Shown: one piece after another, positions 11,705 through 21,650 of the stretch
Numbering within the stretch: position 1 is the stretch's first letter
Layout: every line of letters starts with the position of its first letter
Assembly: GCF_037975245.1 (NCBI RefSeq)
Contig: NC_092576.1
Location: forward strand, 22,691,611 to 22,755,610
Length of the DNA: 64,000 bases
Reading direction: 5' to 3'
Origin: Apostichopus japonicus
Lineage: Eukaryota > Echinodermata > Holothuroidea > Aspidochirotida > Stichopodidae
Program-made: the position numbers and the translations under genes
The notes under the pieces: model-generated
Databases searched by the model: none
What the model was told of the DNA's origin: nothing
The model's input: the letters and a program-made list of their open reading frames with translations, nothing else

Positions 11705-11718
11705 CCACCCCCCTCTCA
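11705..11718 (-). promoter_or_regulatory. polypurine tract (PPT)
   Basis: On the element strand a purine run (GAGAGGGGGGTGG) ends directly at the 3' LTR. This is the expected position of the plus-strand primer for reverse transcription. Confidence 0.8.
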
Positions 11719-11748
11719 ACAGGATGAATGCTTCCACGCATTCGTTGT

Positions 11749-12537
11749 CTATTCGAGGTGTTCTTCTCTCACTCTCCGGAAGTAGAACCCGTCCTTCACT
11801 GCAGTCTCCGTCGTAACCACATATGTCTTCCTTTCCGTCATCTTGACGATTCTCCACTCACAGGACGTTTTTCCTGCTGGCATCGTTCGAGCCTCCTCCC
11901 TGGCTTTCTCCATTGTTTTGGCGATCTCCGTCATACCCTCATCCTGGAATGCCTCTTTCTGGAACAGTCTCGGGTCCGGCGCACTTATCTCATTGGCTGG
12001 CTCGCAAGAGATCTCTTTCGGTACTTCGGTGTTTCTCTGTTCCATACTCTCATTGGGGCTCTGGGGAGTTGTGGCCATCTTCTTCACAATTCGCCTGGGC
12101 TCCAGAGGACTGCAAGCAAGTAGGTCTGTCAGATTCGGCGCGTACTGTGGAAGCACCTCCCTCTGTACCTTGGGTATTCTGTAGGCATCAGACTTGGTTG
12201 CCTTTATGGGGTTACTTTTCTTCTTTTCTGTTGCTTCTCCTTTCTTTGGTGTATGGCTGCTTTCAGAGGACGCTTGGCTCTTATTTGTCGACTGATGGGA
12301 TGTCTCCACATGTCGGATCAGGTTCCCCTTTCTATCGGAGCTATACTTGCATTTCTGGCAGGCGAATCTTGCGGCCTGGTGCTTTGTCTGCAGGTGGTTT
12401 CGCAGTTGGGCCACGGTCTTGTACCTGTCTTTGCACACACGGCACCGATATTCTTTTGAAAGCTCCAGCTCCCTCTCGTCTTGTGTATCTGTAAATTCCA
12501 TTTCTGTTCGATCTGCAAGAACAAATGATAACGACAA
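11749..12537 (-). CDS. retrotransposon ORF3, C2H2 zinc-finger protein
   Basis: A 262-residue ORF that begins 34 bp after pol and ends about 30 bp before the PPT. Two C2H2 zinc fingers lie near the N-terminus: C-x2-C-x12-H-x4-H at about residues 32-53 and again at about 60-81. The second is of the FACQKCKYSSDRKGNLIRH type. The rest is Ser/Lys/Glu-rich with no transmembrane segment or signal peptide, so it is not an envelope. A strong 3' splice-site signal (pyrimidine-rich run, TTGCAG) ends at 12513. Translation may therefore start at the next ATG (12501, MEFTDTQDE) on a spliced subgenomic mRNA, as accessory genes of some retroelements do. A possible donor (CACAG|gttcaa, about 17924) lies just before the gag start. 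Function is unknown; it could bind element or host DNA, or RNA. I know of no named family with this ORF. Confidence 0.8.
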   Translation of the reverse strand: MSLSFVLADRTEMEFTDTQDERELELSKEYRCRVCKDRYKTVAQLRNHLQTKHQAARFACQKCKYSSDRKGNLIRHVETSHQSTNKSQASSESSHTPKKGEATEKKKSNPIKATKSDAYRIPKVQREVLPQYAPNLTDLLACSPLEPRRIVKKMATTPQSPNESMEQRNTEVPKEISCEPANEISAPDPRLFQKEAFQDEGMTEIAKTMEKAREEARTMPAGKTSCEWRIVKMTERKTYVVTTETAVKDGFYFRRVREEHLE

Positions 12538-12540
12538 ATA
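12512..12540 (-). promoter_or_regulatory. candidate 3' splice acceptor for ORF3
   Basis: The minus-strand sequence TTATCATTTGTTCTTGCAG, then ATCGAACAGAAATGG, fits a splice acceptor 11 nt upstream of an in-frame ATG. Splicing here would remove gag and pol. Confidence 0.45.
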
Positions 12541-12571
12541 TTACATAAAATAGTCCATAGGCACAGTTAGA

Positions 12572-15500
12572 TTAAATTACATAATCTTCATGCCACTGTG
12601 GACGTTTTCTTGTTCTTCGGGTCGGGCTCTGAGTGGTGACTGGATCTTGTGCTGTAGGCTGCCTTCCTGGAGATGGTGCCGATTCTGTTATTATTCCGTC
12701 GGTTCGGGCACCAGACGAAGATAACTCTGTGCTTTGAACAGTCGACTTATTTGACGAGTCTGGTGACTCAACTAATTTAAGTCGGTTATGGTGAACAACC
12801 CTCTTTTTCCCTGTGTTCGTTCTCTTAATCCTGAACGTCACATCACTGAGCTTTTCAATCACGTTCCATGGTCCATCCCAGAACCTCATAAGTTTCGGAC
12901 TTAAACCTTTCTTCTTGGTGGGGTTGTACAACAGTACTTCATCTCCAACCTTCAGATTATGTTCTGTGGAATTCCTATCATAGTTTCGTTTTTGCCTGTT
13001 CCCAGCCGTGTCCATGTTGCCTCGAGCATATTCGTGGATTTGCCTCAGTCTTTCATGAAGATCGACCACATATTGACTCTTTTGGATCCCATCCTCTTTA
13101 TCCTCGGTGGACATACCAGAATCAATGAGCAGGTCAATTGGAAGTGTTACATCCCTCCCAAACATCATTTCATTCGGTGAACATCCCGTCGTCTCGTGTC
13201 TTGACGAACGATAGGCCATAAGCACCAAAGGTAAACATTTGTCCCAATCTTTTTGGTTCTGGTCCACTACTTTAGATAACATTTCCTCGAAAGTCCTGTT
13301 CAGCCTCTCCACCATGCCGTCGCTCTGGGGGTGAAAGGCAGTGGTTCTGGTCTTCTTAATCTGAAGCAGTTGGCAAACTTCTGAGAAAACGCGTGATTCG
13401 AAGTTCCGTCCCTGGTCTGTATGAATGCGCTCGGGAACTCCAAATCTAGCAATAAATTCATTAACTAACACGCTAGCCACTGTCTCAGCCTCTTGATTCG
13501 GGATCGAGTAAGCCTCTGCCCACTTCGAAAAATAATCGGCGACGACCATAATGTGTCTGTTCCCTCTTTCAGTCTGTGGTAATGGTCCTAATATGTCTAT
13601 AGCTATTCTCTCCAGTGGGGCTCCTACATGCTCAACTCGCATCTTAGCTTTTGGCTTGAACTTGGGCTGCTTTCTCTCCTGGCAAGGTACACAAGCCTTG
13701 GTCCATAATTCTACTTGCCGTCTCCATCCATGCCAATAGAATCGGCGTTGGACTCTTTCCAGGGTTCGCTTCACTCCCATATGTCCGGCCGTTGGCTTGT
13801 CATGAAGATGTCTAATGACCTGCTCTCTCATCCCTCTGGGTGTTACGAGCTGATACGTAACTTTGTTCCCATCATGACTTTCCCATCTGCGATACAAGAC
13901 TCCGTCCTTTATCTCTAGTCTTTCCCATTGTGTCCAATAATTCTTTAGCTCAAGGTTCTCTTTTGAGATGGAGTCAATCCCAGGCCGGTTGCTTTCTTTT
14001 TCTTTCCAGTCAATGATCGACTTGGTCTCTGTGTCTTTCATTTGTTCTGTTCTTATATCCTTTTTGGACCATTCTTGTAGCCACGGCAAGTCACCATCAT
14101 TGGTTGCCACCTTCGAAATGGTAGCTACCTTTGAGCCTGCCATCTCGTCATCAACTACTTCGACGTCGGGTCGCTTGGCCCTTTTCCTTTGACCTGGGAT
14201 GTAAAGCTCATTCCTGTTCTGTTCCTCTTCTGTAATTTCCTTTCTTTTACAATGTGAACAATCGTCACCACATGGTCGTCTAGACAGTCCGTCTGCATTG
14301 GAGTGACACTTTCCAGGTCGGTGTTGAATCTCAAACTGGTAAGTGCTCAATAGTTCCAACCAACGGGCAATTTGACCTTCTGGGTTCTTGAAGGTCATGA
14401 GCCAACGAAGAGCTGCGTGATCCGTTCTTACCAGGAACGTTGCTCCATAAAGGTAGTGGTGGAACTGCTTTACCGCCTTCACAACAGCCAACAGTTCTTT
14501 CCTGGTAACGCAATACCTCTTTTCCTGCTTTGTCATGGTCTTACTGAAATAACTAATTACTCTCTCTTCTCCATCTTGAACTTGAGACAGGACGGCACCA
14601 ACTCCAAAATCACAAGCATCTGTGTCGACGATAAACTGTATCCTCGGATCTGGATATGCTAATATTGGTGCAGAGGTCAGAGCGGCCTTTAATCTCCGAA
14701 ATGCTGTCTCGCAATCTTTGTTCCAATCGAACTTTTGCTTCTTTTCAGTTAGCTTAAAGAGAGGAGCGGCTATCTCTGCAAAACCTTGGACAAATCTGCG
14801 GTAGTATCCACACAGCCCCAAGAAACTTCGCACATGCGTCAATTTTTGAGGTTGTGGCCACTCTCTGACAGCCTTCAGTTTCTCTGGGTCTGTTGACACT
14901 CCGGTCCCTGATACCACATAACCCAAGTACGAGACACTTTGTTGGAAGAGATGGCACTTCTGGGGACTCAATTTCAGGTTCGCCTTCCGCAGTCTTTCGA
15001 GTACTACCCGCAGTCTATTCAAGCTTTCTCCAAACGTGGATCCGTATACTATAACATCGTCTAGATAAACTAAACATGTCTGCCAATGAAGACCTGAGAG
15101 AACTCGATCCATGAGTCTCTCAAAGGTTGCCGGGGCGTTGCACAATCCGAAAGGCATTGTGCGGAATTGGAACAGTCCATCTCCTGTTGAGAATGCAGTC
15201 TTTTCCTTGTCTTTGTCTGCCATACCTACTTGCCAGTACCCGCTTGCTAAGTCAAGGGTACTAAACCAGCATGATCCGTTGAGGGCGTCAAGAGATTCGG
15301 TAATACGAGGAATAGGGTATGAATCTTTGACTGTAACGCCATTAACTTTTCTGTAGTCGACACAGAACCTGGTTTTACCATTCTTCTTTTTAACAAGAAC
15401 AACGGGAGAGGACCATGCGCTAGATGATGGTTCCACAACTTCTGCGTCGAGCATTTCCTGCAGTAAGATGCTTACGGTCTCTCGTTGGTGCATAGGCACC

Positions 15501-16480
15501 TTTCGTGCAGGTTGCTTGATGGGCTTGGCTGTTCCTGTGTCAATCGTGTGCTGAACTATCATAGTTCTACCAAGGTCGTCTGGAGACTTTGAGAATACGT
15601 CCTCGTACTTTAGTAAGAGTTCCTTCAACTGCTCCTGTTGGCAACCATCTAGTCCGCCACACGTTTCCATCAGTTCGATCAGATGACTCGGGATATCTGT
15701 AGAACCTTTCGTTGTACAATTCACTACTCGTATTGGGGTCGTTGGGTTAGCGTCGGAGCTTTCACCTACACCAACTACCTCCTCGACTTCCTCCAATACA
15801 CCGATCACTGTACCTTTGTAGACTCTAACAGGTTCATGACTTGGGTTAAACAATCTCACAGGTAACACTTCTTGTCCAGGATCCACCAGCAACTTCGCAA
15901 CAAGCAATCCATGCTTATTCACAAATTTCTCCGCTGGCTCCACAAGAGCTTCTCTACCTTGGAATTCTCCAGAGATTTCTCCTTCTAATAATGACTCGGC
16001 ACCAGGAGCAATCACCACCGTTTCACAGAGTACAAGCCTACAAAGCTCCTCTGACGGCTCAGACGACGGCTTCTCGCTATCGACTTGCTTCAATACACAT
16101 GCCTCGTCCCATGATAAGGTCCCTCTTATCACATCTAAGGAGCACCGATGCCTCCGCAGGAACTCTATCCCTAGTATGGCATCAACATCAATCTCCGCTA
16201 CCCATACCTCATGGTCCACAGACTTCGATCCTATTCGAATCTGAAATATCCCTCGCCCTTTGAAAGGAAATGGTCTCCCATCGGCAAGACGCAAATCCAC
16301 AGCAGCTGGCCTCAGTATTGGTCTGGAATTTTCAGGAATGGATTCATACACACTTGGACTGAGGATGGTCACATTCGCCCCGGTGTCAACTAGAAAGTTG
16401 ACGGCTGTGCCTTGAACATAACCTTTTACTCTAATCTCAAAGTTAGAATCTGTCCCAACCTCTCGGACACTGTACTGCAT
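12572..16480 (-). CDS. pol: Pol polyprotein (PR-RT-RH-IN), Ty3/gypsy type
   Basis: 1,302 residues from the first ATG. Domains in order: aspartic protease with the DTGA active site at 32-35; reverse transcriptase, about 300-580, with YLDD at 472-475; RNase H, about 613-735 (DTDACDFGVGAVL); integrase from about 880 with its H-H-C-C zinc site (H893, H900, C930, C933). The D-D-35-E catalytic triad is D962, D1022 and E1058. A GPY/F-like module follows (FWDGPWNVIEKLSD). All key residues are present. The frame is -1 relative to gag and is open upstream of this ATG, overlapping the last ~60 nt of gag. Expression may thus be by -1 frameshifting or by reinitiation; no classical slippery heptamer was found in the overlap. 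Confidence 0.95.
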   Translation of the reverse strand: MQYSVREVGTDSNFEIRVKGYVQGTAVNFLVDTGANVTILSPSVYESIPENSRPILRPAAVDLRLADGRPFPFKGRGIFQIRIGSKSVDHEVWVAEIDVDAILGIEFLRRHRCSLDVIRGTLSWDEACVLKQVDSEKPSSEPSEELCRLVLCETVVIAPGAESLLEGEISGEFQGREALVEPAEKFVNKHGLLVAKLLVDPGQEVLPVRLFNPSHEPVRVYKGTVIGVLEEVEEVVGVGESSDANPTTPIRVVNCTTKGSTDIPSHLIELMETCGGLDGCQQEQLKELLLKYEDVFSKSPDDLGRTMIVQHTIDTGTAKPIKQPARKVPMHQRETVSILLQEMLDAEVVEPSSSAWSSPVVLVKKKNGKTRFCVDYRKVNGVTVKDSYPIPRITESLDALNGSCWFSTLDLASGYWQVGMADKDKEKTAFSTGDGLFQFRTMPFGLCNAPATFERLMDRVLSGLHWQTCLVYLDDVIVYGSTFGESLNRLRVVLERLRKANLKLSPQKCHLFQQSVSYLGYVVSGTGVSTDPEKLKAVREWPQPQKLTHVRSFLGLCGYYRRFVQGFAEIAAPLFKLTEKKQKFDWNKDCETAFRRLKAALTSAPILAYPDPRIQFIVDTDACDFGVGAVLSQVQDGEERVISYFSKTMTKQEKRYCVTRKELLAVVKAVKQFHHYLYGATFLVRTDHAALRWLMTFKNPEGQIARWLELLSTYQFEIQHRPGKCHSNADGLSRRPCGDDCSHCKRKEITEEEQNRNELYIPGQRKRAKRPDVEVVDDEMAGSKVATISKVATNDGDLPWLQEWSKKDIRTEQMKDTETKSIIDWKEKESNRPGIDSISKENLELKNYWTQWERLEIKDGVLYRRWESHDGNKVTYQLVTPRGMREQVIRHLHDKPTAGHMGVKRTLERVQRRFYWHGWRRQVELWTKACVPCQERKQPKFKPKAKMRVEHVGAPLERIAIDILGPLPQTERGNRHIMVVADYFSKWAEAYSIPNQEAETVASVLVNEFIARFGVPERIHTDQGRNFESRVFSEVCQLLQIKKTRTTAFHPQSDGMVERLNRTFEEMLSKVVDQNQKDWDKCLPLVLMAYRSSRHETTGCSPNEMMFGRDVTLPIDLLIDSGMSTEDKEDGIQKSQYVVDLHERLRQIHEYARGNMDTAGNRQKRNYDRNSTEHNLKVGDEVLLYNPTKKKGLSPKLMRFWDGPWNVIEKLSDVTFRIKRTNTGKKRVVHHNRLKLVESPDSSNKSTVQSTELSSSGARTDGIITESAPSPGRQPTAQDPVTTQSPTRRTRKRPQWHEDYVI

Positions 16481-16497
16481 AGGCCTTCGGTCATTTT

Positions 16498-17907
16498 CTA
16501 CTCCAGTCGGGCTTTGGCCTGCAAGTCCGACTCTTTGTAGTTTTCCTGGTTGTGTCTATTGGGTTGTTGTCTATCTTCTTTTGGCGGGTCAGGACAATTT
16601 CTCTTAATGTGTCCCACTCTACCGCAGTTCCAACATTTAGGCGGTGGACGCCTATCTTCCCGCCAATTGCTGTTCTGTACCCACTGGTTACCATACCTAG
16701 TACCAGTTGTACTTTGCGCAGTCGATTGCCTTAGTCTATCATCATATAGAGCCAATTTAGAGTCAATCTTGTTAACACAACTTTCGAAACCTTTTGTCAG
16801 CGTTTCCACAAGTTGCCGCAGGCGGTCTTCCACTTTGTTCGTTGTATCTTCTGTCATGACAGCTCTGGCAGTCGGTCTACGCAGGTTTCCCTTCTTTGTC
16901 TCTGCCAAGTGGAACGCCTCCAACTCCACTGCCACTACAACGGCGTCAGACAAGCTGGCAGGTCTCGACTGATATACTCTCCACTTGGTATCTGTATCCT
17001 GCAATGCATCAATGAAATGATCCTTCGCCAGCGTTTCTATCATCTCGTATGGTGCTTCAGGGTATGCCTGCAAAGCTAGTCTCTTGATATCCTGGGCTAA
17101 TTCTGCTGGACTCTCGCTTGGTTGGCGATTTCTGTTCTTCAACATGGCCCGAAATAATTGGGTCTGATTGGCAGGGCTAAAACGACGGCTCAATGCAGCG
17201 GTTAGCTCTCGGTAGTCTCTTCGTCGTCTGTGGTCTAGGTCATTCAGGATTGCCCTTGCCTGCCCCTTTAAGCTGGCTGCTAAATATAAAGATTTCTTAT
17301 CATCTGACCAGTTGTTCAGCTCTGAAATGAGCTCAAATTGCACCATATAGTCATCCCAGTTCGATAAACCATCAAACGGAGAGGGCAGAACATGTGGTCT
17401 TTGTTCAAATTTCGGACGTGAGTCATTTTCAAACGGCACACGCTTTTCAACACGCCATTTTCCCCATTCAGAACTGAAAGGGTTAGATGGCTCTCTGGCG
17501 CACTCATCTTGGTGGTTCCGTTCTGGATCACGGGTCTGCCAATTACGTCTCTCGAACTGGTCATGGTCACGAGAAGGGTGCACTACTCGGGCCTCGTTCA
17601 AACCCAGAAATGGGTTAAAGCCACTTGAATTCAATGTCTGTGGTAATCCCGGTACGTCAGCCTGGGTCTCTCGGGTCTGTTCTCTTGTCCTGTGCTGTAC
17701 ATAATGGTCTGTACTCCGCCAGGAGTTATCCGACCCAGTGGAACTCAGAACCTCATAGTCTGCTCGACCTGCGTGGTTCCCCTGTGTATCACTCGGTAAT
17801 AGCCCTGTCAGTAATGGTCTTTCTTCTGTAGATGGCTGTAACTGTGCTGTATCTGTTCTGTATCCTGGTACAACTGTAGCGGGTCTGGAGAAACTTTCTC
17901 TCGACAT
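16498..17907 (-). CDS. gag: Gag polyprotein
   Basis: 469 residues. A retrotransposon capsid-type region lies at about 180-330 (WDDYMVQFELISELNNWSDD, later YPEAPYEMIETLAKDHFIDA). A single CCHC zinc knuckle, CWNCGRVGHIKRNC, lies near the C-terminus and should bind genomic RNA. The ATG is 72 nt downstream of the 5' LTR. The stop is 18 nt upstream of the first ATG of pol, and the pol frame overlaps the gag end. Gag forms the cytoplasmic virus-like particle in which reverse transcription occurs. Confidence 0.93.
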   Translation of the reverse strand: MSRESFSRPATVVPGYRTDTAQLQPSTEERPLLTGLLPSDTQGNHAGRADYEVLSSTGSDNSWRSTDHYVQHRTREQTRETQADVPGLPQTLNSSGFNPFLGLNEARVVHPSRDHDQFERRNWQTRDPERNHQDECAREPSNPFSSEWGKWRVEKRVPFENDSRPKFEQRPHVLPSPFDGLSNWDDYMVQFELISELNNWSDDKKSLYLAASLKGQARAILNDLDHRRRRDYRELTAALSRRFSPANQTQLFRAMLKNRNRQPSESPAELAQDIKRLALQAYPEAPYEMIETLAKDHFIDALQDTDTKWRVYQSRPASLSDAVVVAVELEAFHLAETKKGNLRRPTARAVMTEDTTNKVEDRLRQLVETLTKGFESCVNKIDSKLALYDDRLRQSTAQSTTGTRYGNQWVQNSNWREDRRPPPKCWNCGRVGHIKRNCPDPPKEDRQQPNRHNQENYKESDLQAKARLE

Positions 17908-17960
17908 CGTGGGTCAGATTGAACCTGTGCTGTAAACTGTGGACATCGGAACTAGTAATA

Positions 17961-17977
17961 TCCCACCGCTGCCACCA
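17961..17977 (-). promoter_or_regulatory. primer-binding site, tRNA-Leu
   Basis: The element-strand sequence TGGTGGCAGCGGTGGGA starts 2 nt inside the 5' LTR. It is complementary to a tRNA 3' end TCCCACCGCTGCCACCA, which from memory matches the acceptor end of animal tRNA-Leu(AAG). Confidence 0.85.
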
Positions 17978-17979
17978 CG

Positions 17980-19727
17980 TGTAACGTTGACCTCGGTCCA
18001 CTGCATACAAGCACAGTCAACCAAAATGATGAAGAGAACTTTCTGTGTTGTTTCTTGAAAATCACTTTATTTCTCAAATTTTTACAAATGATTATTCTTA
18101 ATTGGTGAGTCGAAGAACAGCAAGACGGATTTACAGTGTGTCAGTGTATAAAACGGTTTCAAACTTGAGTAATTGCTCAAGAGTAACACTGAGCCTGGAA
18201 ACTAGCAATGACCTATGATGAGCATGTAATAATAACGTATACCTGAGTAAATACATTCACTGGTATCTGAGAAAGTGTCTCACCGGCACAGCTACTCGCG
18301 AGTAAGTAGAGTATACTAGATAACAATAAGCAGTGTTCTCCCCAGTTCATATACCACAGTTGCTCTTGAGAAAGTATCCTATGAGCAGGTTTCTAGTATG
18401 CAGCTAAACATTGAGAAGACAACTGAGCAAACGTCTCAGGAGTAGGGTTCTCATAAGTGAGAAATCATAATTTGAGTAGTTATCTCATGAGTAGGTAAAC
18501 GATGAGAAAATATATTTGAGTCGTTATCTCACGAGTAGATGACCAGTGAGTAGATTTCTCATGAGTAGGTAAACGATGAGAAAATATATTTGAGTAGTTA
18601 TCTCACGAGTAGATGACCGGTGAGTAGATTTCTCATGAGTAGGTGACCAGTGAGTAGATTTCTCATGAGTAGGTAAACGATGAGAAAATATATTTGAGTA
18701 GTTATCTCACGAGTAGATGACCAGTGAGTAGATTTCTCATGAGTAGGTAAACGATGAGAAAATATATTTGAGTATATGGCTGGCTAACTATTGAAAAGGT
18801 ATTTGGCGAGTAAATCAATCGCCAGAGAGACGTCCTTTCACGTGGTACATAATGTAAGGAATTTGATTAAAAGTATTCCAAGTTCGCTAGATCGTAAATT
18901 AACAGTCTTTCCCAAAATCTAACAGACAAATAACTACCAAATCATGGCTAACGATCGCTTTAAAATTGACAACCAACATGTATCATCATGAACTTGTTTA
19001 CTATATACCCCACTTGCGTTCAATGGCTACGTGACTCTCAGTGGCCTATAACACAATAACGGGTCAACATATCGTTCCTTATTTTCTTAATTAACACTTT
19101 GGTCCCTACATATATTCTGACCCAAATTACTTGATACAGAAATAATTACTAATAACACATTTCTTAGCTCGCTACGTTACGACAAAGCGCTGCCTCGAAC
19201 ACAGTACCTAACGTTGCAGTATATCAACCAGCCTATCGAACCTAGCCCTTCGTTAAATTCTTGAACTAAGTTTACTCTGAATAACACAACCGTTTCGTGT
19301 CCTAAACTAATTTACGGATCATTGCAACAATTTGTAAGCAATAGGTCATTAATTTTACAGCTAAACGTGTCCCTGTTCAAGTAATTAAACTTATATAAGG
19401 CCAAATTTACCCACAATTCCGACAACTTACATGTATACGTCTAAACCGCTTGCGTTCTTTCGTTCGACTCCCTAACACATGTGTAAAATCAATACAGGTA
19501 TGTACGGTAATTTTCCATGGAATTTCCAACGTTATAACAATACACAGGAAGCAACGGGTGATGCAATCAGCTGTTCAGTGATTGGTTAGAAGCCTCTCGC
19601 ACGACTATATGCAAATATGGAGGTCAATAAACTTTGCCTAAGAAGTTCACCGGCTTATTCCGGTATAAGATAAAGATAAAAACAGAGAAATAATAAACGA
19701 ACATAGTGAATATAAATTTTCGCTACA
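17980..19727 (-). repeat. 5' LTR (1,748 bp)
   Basis: Promoter-bearing LTR of the element. Same length as the left LTR, with a TATATAA box at 19391-19398. The subrepeat block is at about 18453-18773. Confidence 0.95.
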
Positions 19728-19731
19728 ATAT

Positions 19732-20350
19732 GATTTGAAAAAGTAAATATATGATTTGAACAAGTCTCAAAATGACGGTACAAATAGGATGGGACACATT
19801 TTGCTACTCACACAGAAACGCATACTGGCCTTGAATACTAAACAGCTGAAAAACATATTTCAAGATCATAGCATATGATCTGTGGCCTATATTCTATCAT
19901 AGCTGAAAGCTTTGCAGAAGGCCCTGCTTTGAGCCCTCACATGACGACAAAAATATTGTTCTTGATGAATTATTGTTCACCACCATGCAAACGTTATAGC
20001 CTATCCACAACAGTTCAGCAAATTTAGACAAACGCTCTTTATTACTTTTTCATAAACCTACCAATTTATAACACATGATCACATGTATAAAAAGTGACAA
20101 CATGTGTAAATATATCAGACGATCGGAAAAGATAGCTCACTCCCTAATATAATTTGCCATAAAGATTATGAAAGCCTCGTATGGTCTTTCTGTGATCATA
20201 ATGAATTTGTACATAATATCAGAGTAGTATGTGAGTACAGGTATATTTCAGTATCATGAGGAATGAATGAAGACAGTTTAAACTGTATGTTTCAATATAT
20301 GACTGATAGCCTACATTCTACACAAGATACACAGTCACAGCCTACTCGAC
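19732..20350 (-). other. 3' flank / probable 3' UTR of GGACT
   Basis: No ORF of note. AATAAA on the minus strand at 20038-20043 lies about 310 bp past the GGACT stop and is a good candidate poly(A) signal. Confidence 0.45.
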
Positions 20351-21650
20351 TCAGTCAGTTGCTTCGTAGGGTTTACCAATTTCTTTACTATTGTAGCTGG
20401 TATAGTAAGACAGTTCAAGGACGTCTTTACTATAGCCTCTGCGGACATACGTCATACATTGTTCTACAGTACCCTGGGCTCCCTCTTCTCTAACTATATC
20501 GAGTACTTGACGGTCGTAATGCTCCGGGTAACTTTCAAAATTATCCAACCATCTTAAGAGTTGGTCGTCAACATCCCATATCTCTCCATGGACATTCTGC
20601 AGAGAAGAATGAATGTGATCGAATTATCATTGTAAAATGGCAAAATACACACCATCAATTTAGTTGATTGAGAAATGCACCAGCTATATACAATGTGTAA
20701 CTGTTTATATAATCTAAAGCTCTCATGGCATATCAATCTCAACTTCTAACAAAACAGTAACAAGTTGTCTGAATTCCATAACGATGTTGAAACGTTGCTA
20801 GACAATCTCTCTTAAAACAACCAAAGTAGTTGCATCTTACAAGTTCACTACATTAGTTTCACTTATAGAACCGCAAATCTTAACACTTTTTAGACGTTTG
20901 TCTCTGAAAAGTATGAGAATTAAGATCGGGTGTGGGAGAGGTTAGCTGACGGGTGCGAAAAAGGAGGTATATATAGTTATTTTGAAGCACTCTATATCCA
21001 GAAGCTCAAGTTTGCTCATACTTATGAATGTTCAGATTTAAATTGTGTAGAACAATGTTGCTACTGGACTCGGTCACTACAAGTGACCTCTAAATGGCTT
21101 TAATACCGAGGGCTGAAATGATATTTTACTCCACTTCTTAAAGAGAGTTCAAGTGATATCCCTCAGTACGTCATAGCTGCTTATACCGATGTTTGGAACA
21201 ACTCCCTGGTTGGAACACCTTCTACAACCATTGAGTCAAATTAACTTTGCAGATTGTGCTCAAGAACGTAGAACTTTCAATCTCAAATTGATTTACTGGT
21301 AAGCCGATGAAATATATACTAGTGCAAGACATACTGTAAAAAATATAGGGGCTGGGTGGGACGGCGGTTTGTCATTACTCTTTCAAGAGAAGCCCAACAA
21401 CATAGCAAGATGCCCAGAAATGTGGTCTTACCATGACAGAGCAGTTTGTACTTACATTTCCAACGCCCTCGTCATCAAAGAGCAAACCAGGGACCCGTTT
21501 GTACTGCTTGAAAGTAAATGCCACGAGCGGGTACTTCTTACAAGTCGTTCCCTTGCTCACAAAGGTAGCTTTGCCGTTGGTAACGTCAATGAGGTGAAAG
21601 TTGAAAATTTCCGTGCTTTTGAGAGTCCCGTACACAAATATGCGATGCAT
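20351..21650 (-). CDS. GGACT: gamma-glutamylaminecyclotransferase (GGACT), 2 exons
   Basis: Exon 1 is 21456-21650 (65 codons, starts MHRIFVYGTLK) and ends GGAAAT|gtaagt. Exon 2 is 20351-20596, after the acceptor ttcttctctgcag. The phase-0 junction gives 146 residues, close to the ~150 usual for the family. The enzyme cleaves gamma-glutamyl-epsilon-lysine, from transglutaminase cross-links, into lysine and 5-oxoproline in the cytosol. Visible family features are the YGTL substrate loop (residues 7-10), KYPLVAF, GVGNNVHGEIWDVD across the junction, and LDNFESYPEHYDR, whose Glu86 should be the catalytic acid. The AIG2-like beta-barrel fold is expected. Start choice: first ATG, in the family's usual N-terminal context. 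The Tuba-like gene lies upstream on the same strand, about 7.7 kb away; nothing suggests a functional link. Confidence 0.9.

Larger units (their letters stand above)
9957..19727 (-). mobile_element. complete Ty3/gypsy LTR retrotransposon with a third ORF
   Basis: A 9,771-bp element transcribed on the minus strand. In its own order it has: 5' LTR (17980-19727), PBS (17961-17977), gag (16498-17907), pol (12572-16480), ORF3 (11749-12537), PPT (11705-11718), 3' LTR (9957-11704). It is flanked by ATAT (9953-9956 and 19728-19731), a 4-bp target duplication usual for Ty3/gypsy integrases. LTRs begin TG and end CA. Protease, reverse transcriptase, RNase H, then integrase is the Ty3/gypsy order. All frames are intact and the LTRs are almost identical, so insertion was recent. 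ORF3 is not envelope-like: it has two C2H2 zinc fingers and no membrane segment. Confidence 0.95.

Noticed and set aside
11749-12537. ORF3 as a retroviral-type envelope
   Set aside because: No signal peptide, transmembrane segment or cleavage motif; two C2H2 zinc fingers instead.
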